Of a stretch of 64,000 nt of DNA, positions 23,796 through 37,300 are shown piece by piece. Within the stretch, counting starts at the first letter, position 1. Each line of letters begins with the position of its first letter. Source of the stretch: Caenorhabditis elegans (taxonomy: Eukaryota > Nematoda > Chromadorea > Rhabditida > Rhabditidae); NCBI RefSeq assembly GCF_000002985.6, contig NC_003284.9:5642001-5706000 (forward strand), read 5' to 3'. The notes beneath the pieces were generated by a model, which had not been told where the DNA came from, made no database searches, and was given only the letters and a program-made list of their open reading frames with translations. The position numbers were made by a program, and so were the translations under genes.

Positions 23796-26320
23796 TTTGA
23801 TTTACCTTTTTTTGAAATCTTTCTTATTTGTTGTGCATGAGACTTAACTTTTTTTTCATAAACTTATCACACAACAATTCTTCGCAAAACACTACAATCG
23901 AACATCATTCCTGCTCATCAAACATCTGCGCTGTCCCACTGTCCCAGTGTCTCATCGCTCGTCAAGCCTATCAACATTTTTTGTCCCAAACTAAAAGTGC
24001 AATGAGAGCTCCATTGTATTGCACGAAAAGTTTCTCAGTTTCTCAAAAAGTGTGACATCGAGAGAAAAAGAGCACCGTTGTTTCGAGGTTCAGCCGCCAC
24101 AAGAGCCAGTTGTCACCGGCGCCCCGGATACACGGAACAAAGCCATGAGACGTATGTTCTATTAGGTGTTCAACTATTGCTAACCTGTCACCTGCCCCGA
24201 CATTATTTGATTATCTATTGTCTCGTTAATTGATGGTAAGTAGAGTGTGTGACACCTTGAGAAACGATTCCACAAATATCACCATTTTGAACGTGTTGAA
24301 AATATCCGTCGAACTAACGTTTGTACTCGTAGTATCACTTTTTCCTATCCGTTTTTCGTGTTTGAAATCTTTGATAGGAAGATAAGACACAGGGAACCCC
24401 GAGCTCTTGATGGAACAATGCCTGCCAAGATGTTTGTCAATTGTTGCATCTTCCTGGAAGACGACAAAAGTTCCCCCGTTTTTCATCTTTTCGTCCCACT
24501 CTCATACGAATCTTGAACAGAAATTGTTGCGAAAATTTTTTCTTTCAAAAACTGACCTCAAATCAGCGGAAGGAGTCACTTGTCACACTTGTTCTTCTTT
24601 TATATATCACACTTAATAACACCTATCTTTTGTTGTCAAACCAAAACGGAGCTCTTGTAATATTCAATATTGAACGAACATTATGCCCTTTCCCATTTGA
24701 CAAATAGGCCTTGATCCATCCTGCTCTAGACTATAATCGGCTTAACCAGGCCTTGCTCATAGATTTCGATTCTTAGCCCCTGTTTCCTCCATCCCCACAA
24801 CAACAAGTTATCCAAGGGCAACATCGATGAATTGTGGAATTTGATACTAACGGTCCCGCGGGAAGGTGAAATTGAAGTATTTGAATTATTGTTTAATGCA
24901 AAAAGATCAAAGGTTCTAATGTTCTCGTAAGAAATGTTGTATCAAAAGAAACCCATCACCATTGATGTATACATCTTAACAAGGACCGAGTGCACATTTT
25001 CCCACAAAACCATTTTCTCAGCTTTTCGAGAAGAAAAGAGACAAATTAGGTGTGTAGAGAATGGTATTGTTGTGAATCGATTAGTCATAGATTGCTTTTT
25101 TTGGTCGGCCGTTTCACCCTTTCTTGGCCATTACTAATTGTAAAAGGGTCTTTGACCATTATTAAAACTGGAATACAACTAGAAAAGTTTAAAGCACTAC
25201 TGACCGAAAATAGTTTTACCATCCATGCAAACTAGTACTACAAAATAGGCTCCCTAAATATTAGAATACTATATAAATGTTTTGGTATTGAAAACCGCTT
25301 TCTGGAAACTTCAATGAGTAACTTAAAAGTAATCGTGATAACTAATTCATTATCACCTCTATCATTTCTATCTTTTCTTGAATCCACAAAACGCTATTCG
25401 ACACCTGCTGTCCATTGCTTACTTACATTTCAAAGCACTTGTTTGCGTGTGCAAGCCTCATGAATAAAAGCATATTGAGACATCCGGTAGACAGGTATAC
25501 GGTAGGCTGATGAATGCTCAGGGGGAGTCCATCATAACCACCAGCAAAATTTCTTCTTGTCTTGTGAAGCTCCTAAATTGTGCCATCTTTCCTGGCCCCG
25601 TATTTCATAATTGTTTGAATTTGTTATAGCAACATCTGTGTGAAATGAATCGCATGTTGACCTGCCTTAAGACTAATGACTCGTATCGCGATGAGCTACG
25701 AGAACGATTATGCGAATTTATAATCACAGGTGGTCCCAGTCGAAAAACTCTCCCTCTCTTTAATAAAAGTATAGAATTGGGAAATTGATGTGCATGCAAT
25801 GTAACATGTAATACATGTATGTACAATTCTTATATTCCGATTTTCTTCGAGTCTTTGAAATGACAAATTTCCGTTTCCTAACGCTTTTCCATCAGAATAA
25901 TAAGTGGCGCATGTGCATAACACTGCACAAAAGTGATTAGAAAGCATAACATTTCCTGTTGCTGCTTGATGGACCCATTTCCGGTGATGGCACGTCGTCT
26001 TGTCCAGGTGTATGTGTGAATATACACTGGGAGTAAACGCTTTGCTCATTCACTTCCGTCGCCACCTACTTAGGAACATCAGTGCGGCTGATCCCCAAGA
26101 TGGAGGGCTTTCTCGAGATGACGACCCCTCATTAACGCTCATGTTTCGATGTATATTTGCATTGTGTGTATGCATCTAATTTAGAGTTATGATCTATCCC
26201 TTTTCGTTTCTCAACTTTCCCGCACATCCACTACCAACTTTTTTCTTGGGCCAATCCAGCCTTGCTGCAAACGTTGCAACAAAAAATCCAAATAATTTTA
26301 AAATATTGTATTTTTCCAGC

Positions 26321-29300
26321 ATGAGCCGTAGACGAAAAGCGAATCCGACAAAACTGAGTGAAAACGCGAAGAAGCTTGCCAAGGAAGTTGAAAATAGTCA
26401 AGAAGAAAACGACTGCGACATGCTGGCCAAACCGCAAACCCCCACGATTATCATACCTGGTCATGTGAGTTGTCCATTCTTGGTCCTGAAAACATCCTCA
26501 GCTTTTACAATGAACGCGTTAACCTTCTAATTAGGATGTGATATTTATCCGCTTAGATCCCCTGCTCTCAAGAAAGCGGAGCAGAGATGCAAGAACAAAT
26601 TAGGTAGAACACTATAATTATGATTCCTTTTACCGCACGTTGCGTAATAATAAGCGAGGATGCTAGAAAGAAAGGTGACAGTCAAAGAACGATTCAGTAA
26701 GATATGATTTGCATTGTTATCCATACAATTTGTATTTTATTTCTGTTGCCTTTCCCGTTTTCTACCGTACCTTAAGTGCCTCCCACACTAGCGCTTCTTC
26801 TTCTCATAATCCCATTATGTCTGGCTCCTATCTCATCACGTAACTGACACAGAGGTAGAAGGGGTGACTCTCGCTCTGGACAAAAGCGACGTCCGGAGAG
26901 TGGCGTGTGGGCGGGGCGACGAGAGCTCACTGTGCTTCAAAGCTTGCTGCTATTTCATTGTACATATGAGTTCTCAAACGTTCCGGTTCATTCACCTTAC
27001 CTCACCAAGTTTTAACACTAGGCTCAATCTCCTCGATGTTCTTCGTATCAAATTTCAATTCTATCATCTATCAACCAATTCGATTGCGACTTAGTTTAAC
27101 CTTACTTCGTTAATGTTCAACTTTTCAAGTCTGGGAATTCATATTCATTTTCTTAGTTAGGAAGTCTCAAATCTCATAGTTGTAGATGCACAAATAGAAT
27201 TGTTATAATGTATGATAATGAGTAGGAGGTTGAATAATTTTGAATTGAATAATTTTGAATAGTAGGGCATCTTTCATCATCTCTCAACATTTAGACTAAG
27301 ATTTTTGTACTAAGATAGGAGGTGTGAACTTCATGGCACACTCAATAAACTGCCCCCATGCCACTCCTTGTTTCTTTAGCAGGGGGAAGCAAAGGAAGAG
27401 TTGTGAGGAGTACTGAATTTGATTGTCACAATAAATACTAATAATAATAACAAGAACTGAAAGAATAGAATAAAAGAAACCTCCCTTTCTTGCGTCTCGC
27501 GCATTCTTCTACACATATCCGTCGCACAATTAGCAAGGCTCAGAAGACTGAGAAGAAGATACAGCTCCTTGTCGCCCGCCCCGAAGATCCTTCTTCCTCT
27601 CAAATAAGCTCTTTTTTCTTCTCCTCACCCTTTTGTCTCAAATTCCAGTTATTATTATTATTATTTTTCAACGCGCCTCCTTACAGATGGACGACACGCC
27701 GAATCCAGCCGGGTCACCTCACGACGCCTCAATCAAATCGAGCTCGAGCACCATCTCCGATCATACGAGGTGGGTGAAATTGGCCGAATGACCGGTTTAT
27801 TAGAGTTGGGAGGGCGAACGATAATGTGTTAACATGACAGTTTACGTGTGTGTTGCAAGTAAGAAAATACTGAAAGAGACAGGAAAACGACATATTGTTC
27901 CCCCGATTAGAGACGTTTGGAAATCGAGGTCATGATGATAACGGGCGAATTGCCGAGTTTTGAATTTTTACCGCTCCCCCCTCAGTTACTATTTTTTCAT
28001 CCATTCCTTTCGCAAACAATGAGTGTGCTCACATATACCCATCCCGTGATCTACAATTTCGGGTGAGTTTCGATAATATTATCAAAAACCTTTAAACAAA
28101 CCTGAACTTTTTAACTTGCCTGCCAAAACGCAAAAACTTTGCTCTCATCTGCAATCGGTCTGCAAAAAGTGTAAGAATAGAACAAAACCACACGTCATAC
28201 TTCCTTTTGTAGAAGATCCTAAAATTTTGCACACCCAAAACAATTATTGTTTTCAGTTTTACGGTTTTATGTTATTTTCCAAAAACAGTACAAATTCTTT
28301 CGCCTACTCATCATTTTGTTCAAACGTGTGTTTATTATCAGTTTTCGAATTTTCCTTCGAAAGTTTTGTTCCACCAGGTGGTATAAATAAAAGAAGAATA
28401 AACGCCCTTGGTCAGTGCCTTCCGTTGTTGTTATGGTCGACTTGACAGTAGACAGAAAGCGGACATTGGCATTGTTCTTGGTGACACCGAGCTGACGAAT
28501 AAAGTGCTTGATTTACTGCCTTTTTCCACTTTTTCGCTTATTTCCCAACATTCTACGAAACATTTGAGAACCCTCATTCTGACGCTTGATCTTGAAATAC
28601 TTGTCTGAGGAAAGCCTTGTTGTGTCAAAAAAGATCACATCCGTAACAAAAAATAGAACAACATCGTCCTTCTGTTTTACTAATTTTTTCAATTCGGTTT
28701 GGCAGCTTGACATTGCCCGTTTTCACTGTCAAAGTAGAATAGGATGATTTGGTGACAGCTGAAATTGCAATAACAGAAAACGGAGAGCAGCGAGTGGGCA
28801 GTAGCCAGCCAATAAAGGATAAAAGAAAGGCCACGCTGAGTGACGAGTGAAAGAAGATGACTGATGAGCAAAAGGATCCCCCTTTATTTTCCATTCTCGT
28901 CCGGGAGGGGGGCTCACTGTAGAAAAACTCGGAACTTAGGCTTCCTTTTCATGTTCAACTCTTGCGAAATCATCATAGACCAATCGGTGAAACGCCGTGC
29001 CAGTTCAGCACTTTTCGCGCTTTGATAATGTTTATTTCGAGAGTTGCTGATAAAAAATTATGGCTACAATTCATGAGATGTTCTGTTTCTTGAGTTCTAA
29101 AGAGCGGTTTTTAATTCTTCACCACTTCCATTTTCAATTTCAGTTTACAAAATTGAGCATACATCCCATTTATTGAGAGCTCTGCACACCCCTAAATTAT
29201 TTTTGTTGTTCTATTGCTAACCTTATGTTAGATTTGCAGAACAGCCAGAAGAGAACTTTGTTGCTCCAACATTCTGTACTTGTAGAGAAAGTGATGCCAC

Positions 29301-31386
29301 TCATTGATAAAACAATTCCCTTTTTTTCAAAACTACCATTGTAGCACAAACATGTTTGTCCCATTTTTTCAGCACGTCAGCAACAACCGGAATTTCTGAT
29401 TTTCCCGATATTCTGGCACAAACTGAACACGGCTGTTCTGTACTAATAGACGGAAATCACTTAAGGTAATATTGTTTTTTTTAATTATAAAACTTTTTGA
29501 CGGTTCAAAAATACATATTTATTCAATTTTCAGAGAGATTATCAATTCAGTGGATACGCAAGACGGAAAACAAGATCTATTATCAGACGTTATCCGACAG
29601 GTATTTTAAGTTACATCTCGTGAAAGCGATTTCTACCTCATTCCCTAATTTTGCAGCTGACATCAATAAAAGAGAGGTTAACAAACGACGAGAGTCCTGT
29701 CAAAGACGATTTAAAAGAAGATCCTGACGACATGAGCCCGGTAAGTCGTCAGCTCAGCGTGCGTGCCTTTCATTGCTTTCTCCTACTTTTTTAATCACAC
29801 TTTAACTGGCATGTAAAAACAGTCAAGGGCGTGTCAAATTGCGCAAGACAAACATCTACCGTCATTCTAGTAAGTTGCGTGTTCGCTTTCATCTTTCCGC
29901 CGTATATAGGATTGGAGATTTGTTGTCTTAAGCCAATCTTGTCAATTCTCGCATTCTCGATTGTTACTTGAAACTTAAAATCATGCTACCGCTTATTCCC
30001 ATCAGAAACTTCCAATCAGTAGGGGCTTTTCAATCGGTAATTCGTTTCGATTTTTCTATCACCATTCCAAGTGTCCACTTACTGTGTAACAATTTTGAAA
30101 CCCCGCCCCTCTTGACCCTTGTGTGTAGGCTTCAATGATAGAAAGCGCGACAAAGAAAAATAATTGCATTTTTCTTTGTCTACTACTCATTCTTTGCAAC
30201 AATAAAGTCATGTGGCCTATGGTTCAGATGCTCCATGCCGGCAATTTCGACTCGGAGATGCTCCTGAGGCAGCACGAACTGATGCAGCATCAGCAGCAAC
30301 AAATGATAATTGCTAACATGTTGAAAGCCACCCAATCTCTCCCACTCCTTTTTAATGGTACGTTCCTTTAATTTTTTTCAGTCCTAACAAATGCGTTACC
30401 CTTTACAGGCGGTTTGAATTATGAAGCTATACTGAACAATCCCGTCTTAAATGCTACTATTGCTGGACATTTGCCAAATCCTCTTGCATCGAACATTTCC
30501 TTGCTTCAAAAGAGTATTAGCGCAAAACTTGCAGCCGCTGGAAACATGCAAACAGTCGAAAAAGTGGAGACACCTTTAAATCTTTCAAAAGACACCCCAT
30601 CTCCAACTGCTATTCCACAATCTCCACTATCTGGATTTCGGCTACCATACTCACTTGGGACAAATTATGGAAGCGATGGTATTATTCTAAAGCTTTCACT
30701 ATAAAATTAAAAGTTTCATATTTTCAGGTCAATTATTTAACAATTGCTCACCAAATTCCAGTGGTAAGAGCACGCCTGGTAACACATCAGTAACTAGTGA
30801 AGTAGCAACTCCACGACCACAGGCCAAATCACCAAACCATATCAAAAGACCAATGAACGCATTCATGGTATGGGCTCGTGACGAGAGACGAAAAATTTTG
30901 AAAGCGTATCCGGATATGCACAACAGCAACATCTCGAAGATCCTCGGTAAGTTGTCTTGAGAGCAGAAAATAGATTCGATCGTCGTTTCATCTGACAAAT
31001 TACTTAAATTACTTTTAGGATCTCGTTGGAAAGGTATGAGCAATTCCGAGAAACAGCCATACTATGAAGAGCAATCACGGCTGAGCAAATTGCACATGGA
31101 GCAGCACCCGGACTATCGGTACAGACCACGTCCGAAGAGAACATGTGTGATTGATGGAAAGAAGGTTCGAGTCAACGAATATAAGACAATCATGAAGACT
31201 AAAAAAGATTTGATGTGGGGAGATGAGCCAGGATTTTCTCAACCATCAGTAAGTGAACTATTCAAACAATTTTTCAAACCGTAATTTTATCAGGATCTAC
31301 AAATGGACTTGGCATCACATGTAAATCTTCTCAACGACCTCACACAGCACCACCACCAGTCACATCTCCTACAAACAGCTGAATAA
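26321..31386 (+). CDS. egl-13: EGL-13 (COG-2), SoxD-family HMG-box transcription factor
   Basis: Ten exons: 26321-26464, 27687-27769, 29373-29465, 29534-29600, 29657-29740, 30228-30357, 30409-30678, 30728-30946, 31019-31248 and 31294-31386; 1413 bp, 470 aa. An acidic/Ser-rich N-terminus leads to a coiled-coil segment (about 104-137, EIINSVDTQ...SIKERL) and a Gln-rich [15 protein letters not shown] helix, the conserved SoxD dimerisation region. PLNLS (256-260) resembles the CtBP-binding motif of Sox6. The HMG box spans about 328-406 ([20 protein letters not shown]). EGL-13 is a nuclear DNA-bending factor known for uterine pi-cell/utse development and for BAG/URX sensory neuron fate. Exon 2 begins with an in-frame ATG immediately after its acceptor, so a shorter isoform could start at 27687. 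An alternative in-frame acceptor before exon 6 (30129) would add 33 residues. Confidence 0.96.
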
Positions 31387-34381
31387 CTTTAACCAAGCGT
31401 GTCATTCCATCTGATCCTCCAAACATTCTCTGTATTTTTTAAAACCCCCACCTTCGAATTTTGTCGTGTTGTTCTCATGCCAGCTTTACTTTGGTACTCC
31501 TCACCCACCACATTTACTTACCTGGTCCATCATGTATTATTACAGTATCTCAATTTTTATTTTTTTTAGCAGATCGGTTTCTTGATTTTCAAAATCTTGG
31601 ACAATCAAAATCTGCTTGCCGGTGGACCAATGCATTTTTTTTCCATTCATTTTCTCTTTCCTTTCCTCATACAATAGCATAATCTGAAGCGTTATTTCCT
31701 TTTCTATGTGTTTCCTTATTGTACCTCTTTCAAAAGCTTCCCACACTCCAAGAATCTCAGCGTTTCCGCATTGTTTCCTACATATTCTGAAGACTGCATT
31801 TCAGTTTGATTTACTGTGTTCTTCATATCAATTCCTTTCCTATTCATAATAGGCCTTTTTTCCATTTTTTTTCCTCCTTTTACTGCATTGTGTTCCCATT
31901 TTCCACCTGGCACCAGATCTTTTCCTTTATCTTGTTGCAACCTTAGGCTAGTCATCAATCAAACATCCACTCCCGTTTCCATCAAATTTTTACTCTATGC
32001 ATGCATCTGATTATGGTTCACACTCAATTTTCTGATAAATGTCATATTCAAGAACAAGAGAACAAAACATCATAATATTCGGATTATGGTAGGAAATGTG
32101 CATTATGAGTTACAGCCGGAAATGAGAAGATCATCGTAGAATGATTTTGAGAATAGGGGTACAATTGCTATGCAGTTGGAAAAATCAAATGAACCCTTCA
32201 CACGAAAGTAAGATACATCTTAAATATTTCTTAAAACTTTTCCTTCTAGTTTTCTAATATCTTCTAATAGTACTGCGCTCCATTACATTATTTTAAAAGC
32301 GATAACCTTGTCCATTTTTAAAATTTCAATATATTATGTTTTATAAAACGATATGAAAAAAAACCAATATTATGTCAATTGACAATTTTTGAATGGAACA
32401 AAACACAACTGAAATATAAACTGCCAAAGTTGAACAAAACGATACAATACTATTAGAGGAAGTACGGCATTTCAACTGGATCAAACATCTTTTTTCAGGA
32501 CTATCATGAACATTGTGCATGTACATACTGAAAACGGTTATCAACTTTTTTTCAAGTACTATTCTATGTAGTGTTTTTTTTTTGGAATTAAAAAGCGGAA
32601 ACAGTTTGTTTATTAGAGAAAACATATGATAAAGGTCGAGCAAATTGCAAGCAATACAAATAAATAAATTTATTTATTTTTCAGCGTCTTTAGTTTTTCC
32701 TAAAAATCCAAAACAATACTTGTAACTACTAACTGCGAGTTTTGATCTCACATAGTTTGTAGCTTCTGTTTTGCATAGCCTTAAAAGTATATTTGAATAT
32801 TAAACCAAATCGTTCTTGTCGGCTTAACGCCTCTGAGTCAAAAGGTTATCAAGGACACGTCGGCTTTTCTTCGGTTTGTGATACTGATAACATGTAGCTT
32901 TTGAACATATGCTACTGATCTCTGCGTACCACAACACTATGTGGTGGAGTGGGCGCACAGCGTTTAACAATTTGATAAAATTTCGAAACTTGCATAAAGT
33001 TATCAGTAGAATTTGCCGTAACAGGAAGAAACTTTTAAGTGGGCAAACCCATGAACCAGAGATCATAAAAAATGAAAATATGCAATTTTTTCCTATATTT
33101 CAGCAAATTTGGTCAAAGTATGAATAAAAGTTTTAATTGAATTTGTGTCTATCAAATTTAAAATGAGTTTTTTTTTAATTTTTTCTTTATTCTGTACATT
33201 TCAAATGAAAAATACACGACAATTAATTATTTTGGAAAATCCACACAAATTTTCGATTTTGTGAAAGGAGCAATTCTGGAAACAATGTTGTCAGGAGATA
33301 TATGTTTTTGTACAAGTTTGAATATAACTGATAGCTATTCAGAAACAAATTTTGGTGTGAATTGTGGACTATGGAAAACTAAAGCTAAGTCAAATTTAAT
33401 GAAGCTTTCAAAAATACCCAAACCCAATATTATAACGAGAGAATATCCTGAGGTTATTTTAATGAAAGTGTAGAAGTTTTGAAAGATTAAAGTCGTAGAA
33501 AGAGCATTTGGATTTTGCAAGGGAAAAGTTGATGGGGAATTTTGTATAAAACGTTGGTTAGAAAGCTAGAAAATTGAGACAAATGGGGAACAGAAGATCA
33601 AAGTGGAATTTTTGGAAATTTTGATGTATGATAGGATACAAATACAATGTGGATAGAATTTTAAAAAACAACAAAAAGTGCATATAAAACTTTTTTATAA
33701 AATAAATTGGTCCATAAGTCGAGATCGTTGATTTCGATGCTTTGGCGCAAACATACAGTACAAGTTAAATTGATGACGAATCTGGAATTAAATTTTGAGA
33801 AATAACTAAACTTTTACTAAAGTAAAAAATTTCATCTGTAACCCAGAAGAAAAAAAAATTCCTGTTAGTTATTAAAAAAACGAGAAAGATCATCATGTAA
33901 TCATTACTCACGGTTGGAAATGAAAATTACACAGCACAGGTTGATGGTTTTGGTTCAGTTACTGTAAAAATTCAAATAAAAACTTATTCTTGAGTTATTA
34001 ACTCACCAAAATGTTGGATCAGAATCAGGAAAGATCAGGAAAATAAAACTAGGACAGCTTGATAGAATTTGATAAATCTGAAATTGTGATAAAAATTAGC
34101 TAAATTACATCAACAACATCCTTGCTAATCTGTATCATTTTGTTTATCTGTATCATGTTACTTGAATTATGAAAAAGAAAAGTACCGTTTACATTTTTGT
34201 CAGTGCAAAATAAAATTGTCAGTGCAAGAAATTTCAATTCAGACTTCAAATTCTCCGAAAAAAAAGAATTCTCAAAGTTTATTTTTATATTTCAGACTAT
34301 TAACTCAATTTATTTCCTTGTAAAAACTGAGCAAAACAAATTGGATTAGCCTTAATTTGAACAAGTTAAGTAAAAAACTCA
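31387..34381. other. convergent intergenic region between egl-13 and the first SET gene
   Basis: Three kilobases without a supportable gene; it contains the two 3' UTRs. AATAAA on the minus strand at 34309-34314 lies about 70 bp past the SET-gene stop and is its likely poly(A) signal. Stretch 31450-31960 is pyrimidine-rich on the plus strand and may be the egl-13 3' UTR. Nothing else is recognised. Confidence 0.5.
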
Positions 34382-37300
34382 CTAATTCAAAAAACGGGTT
34401 GGTTTCACTATCATTCTATGGGATTTGCGCGTGATATCCTCAGATGTGGAAGGATACTGTTGCTCAGAATTGTTATTATTCGGAATGTATGCTTGATACG
34501 AACTATAACCAAGAGCTGAGTTACTAATGACGGCGTGTGGCACGATTCCGGGTGGAGTCATCATTGATTGATAGATTTGTGGATGAAAAAAACCCAGTGA
34601 ACCATTTGAACACACTTGGAATTGTCCGTGTTGCTGGCTATTAGAAGAAGAGGGTTGATTATAAGCGGTTGTTTTCCGTGGGATCTCAAATACCTGGGCA
34701 ATCATTCGACGTTCTTGAACTGGTTCCTGAGTGAGCACTGGCATATCGTTGAATGCATCCGAATCGATTGCATTCGAGATTTGATGTCTGGTTCGGGGTG
34801 GTGATAGCACTCTTGTCCCATTTAGGCGGGGAGATTCCAGTTCGCCAATGTTATTTTTGGATAGAACCTTGTTCAGACGCTGTGTATCACGCATACCTGT
34901 TGACTCCTGACTTGTGGAAGCAGGCGAGTTCAACACTGAGCTATAATCGCTTCTCAGACCGCAACGACGTAGTGACTTGTTGCTTGTCGGGCTGACAAAC
35001 GTCTGATGGTGCTCCCCATTCATCTGAGGAATTTGAACATCTAATGGTTCCATCACGTCTCTAACCACGGATTCATTTCTTTCTGGGTGATAGCCATCAA
35101 TTATTGGTTCGAGATGTGGGATCGCATCCTCGACAATGGGTTTTTCCTGTATTTTACGATGTCCCATTGGATGGTTGTTTGCGTGAGAACGTGTGATTCT
35201 TGGTGATCCATCTACATCAATCTGAACCACATCTCCTGTCTTACTCTGATCCCGTTCCACATCATAACCGTCGCATCTAGCTCTGCTGCGAGTTCTCATT
35301 TCGCTCTTCGGACTTTGCACTTCTGGAGACCGCTGGCGAACTCTGGCTGGAATAGGAGACACTGATTCAAGTTCTACAGGTACTCTGGCTGGAGTGGTCT
35401 GCAAGCGAGTTCTTCTTGTAACACGCTCTCTGCAACGACTTGCTCTTTCATTAAGACCCGAAGATTGTGGTGAAGATCCTCGAACGTGGTTTCTCGAACG
35501 AACTGGACTTTCGGTCAAAGATGGGCTTCTTTCTCTCTCCGAACTAGTCGTTGAAGACATGCTGCTGTCTCTTCCGGAACTCTTAACTCCCATGAAGCAA
35601 GTTTGAGGGCGACTTCGTTTGGAGAAAAGCATGAGTTCTTTTCGTTCACGTTCCTTCCGTGCAACAAGTCCCTCATTTTTCCTTACACCAGAAGCATCTC
35701 CTTCAGTAGACTGTTGGCGTCTCTTATTAGCTCTCAACTGCAATAAACTACGCGACACCGCAATCCTTCCCGACTGACGACAAAAACGACCCTTCAAAGT
35801 GCGGGTAACACCTGAGTGAGGTTGGAATCCGGGATCCTGTGACTGCGCATGATTTGTTGCTACCGAAATAGACGACGACGACCGGACACCGACGAGTCTG
35901 GTAGACTTGCGGACGTCACTGCGGCTACGAAGGCTAGAAACATTTCCTTCCGTGCTACCAGAAGAGGATGACGACGAGCTTTGAACTGGACTTCTTTTGT
36001 TTTCAGGTGATTCAGTGCGACGAACATTCGATTTTCGCAGTTTTCGCTTTAACAAAAATGCCTTTCTAGCCTTGAGAGCCATACGTTTTTCGTGAGCTTC
36101 TTCAATCTCAGCTTCAATAGTTTCAGCTGCAATGATCGATCGATCACGAGCCCTCTTGCATCTTTCGCTTTCGGGAGTCGGTTCTCTAACATAGGCCCTT
36201 TTTCTAGCGATACGGCGTGATGTTCTAACAATAGTTGGCACAAAGCAGGTGTAGCAGAGGCATAAATCTTCCAAAAACTTTTCCTTGTAATCGGGGCCGT
36301 AATGGAATGTCAGTTCTGAGCCGGCTGGAATGGTTTCCTTTGCAAACAGTACAATGCGCACGTCGGCAAATGAAAATCCTCCTTGGAAGACTCTGAAAGC
36401 ACAGCAGATTACGACACAACGATTAGAATAGTGAGTGGTTTTTAAATAAAGTTTATATTTTTGTGGCAGTGCTTTTTGTGGCAGTGCTTTTTGTGGCAGT
36501 GCTTTTTGTGGTTTTGTAGACAAAGGAACTTGAAAAGCAGTTCAGCTTTGAGTTATTAACAAAAAAGTAGGTGGTATAACTTCTTGGAATTGTTTCAAGC
36601 GAAACCTTAATTGTTCACGATCATGTTTCATTTTAATTATTCGCAAGTTTGAAAAAAGACGCTAAGCTTATTTTCATTAAAAAAAAAACATTGCCACACT
36701 TTTTGACGCTTTCTACACTACCCACCTTCCAAGTTCCAGGTTTGCCTGGCAAGCATGTGACAGAAACCGAGCACAGTTTCCCTTTTCCAATGGGTTAACC
36801 CACAGTTTGGTTTCAAGAGCGTTCTGAAACATGATTATTAACATTTTTTATATCTTCTCAGTAAATCGACTTACTCTAAGGACATCTTTGTAATCTTTGT
36901 TGAGAACGTTACAGTCTCTAATGAATGAACTTAAACGGGGATCGCCTTCGGATAGCTGTAAGGCGTATTGCTCCACAGCAGGTTTTTTATTGATTGAGTG
37001 ATATCCCGTAATTTCGCCGTTGAACGCCAAAACCGGTTGTCCTGAAAATAGAGTCTATATTTGCATGTTTGTTTTAAGTTTTGACATTTAGTTTTTCATG
37101 ACTCAAAGATACAACATTTTTTCAACTATGATGCGTAAAAACTGATGCGTAAAAACTGACTAATTGTTGTTTTTTCACTGTTAAAAGTTTCAAAGCAAAT
37201 TTGTGCAAAACAAGTATATTTGAACAAAATTTACCGATTGCAAAACTTCATGCGAAATAAATTTTAAATGGAATAACAATTTCAAACCTTTTTCAATTTG

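Larger units (their letters stand above)
11797..26320. other. 14.5-kb non-coding region upstream of egl-13
   Basis: I find no multi-exon gene on either strand. Scattered ORFs of 60-160 codons lack splice continuity or family resemblance. The region contains two adjacent palindromic elements (22779-23178, 23205-23794), a 23-bp direct repeat (18624-18680) and GC-richer patches near 13.4, 17.7-17.9 and 19.2-19.7 kb. RTGGGAA words, the LAG-1/CSL core, occur at 12619, 15006, 16895, 24690 (minus) and 24999 (minus). ACTTCCG, an ETS core on the minus strand, lies at 26052, 270 bp before the ATG. It is probably the cis-regulatory domain and possibly upstream non-coding first exons of egl-13, whose tissue-specific expression in uterine and sensory cells is known. 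No exon can be proved from sequence. Confidence 0.5.

Noticed and set aside
34382-36523. Single 713-codon ORF starting MSTKPQKALPQK
   Set aside because: The first part crosses the intronic 15-bp array. The coding exon begins at the TTTCAG acceptor (36392), which joins in phase to the preceding SET exon.
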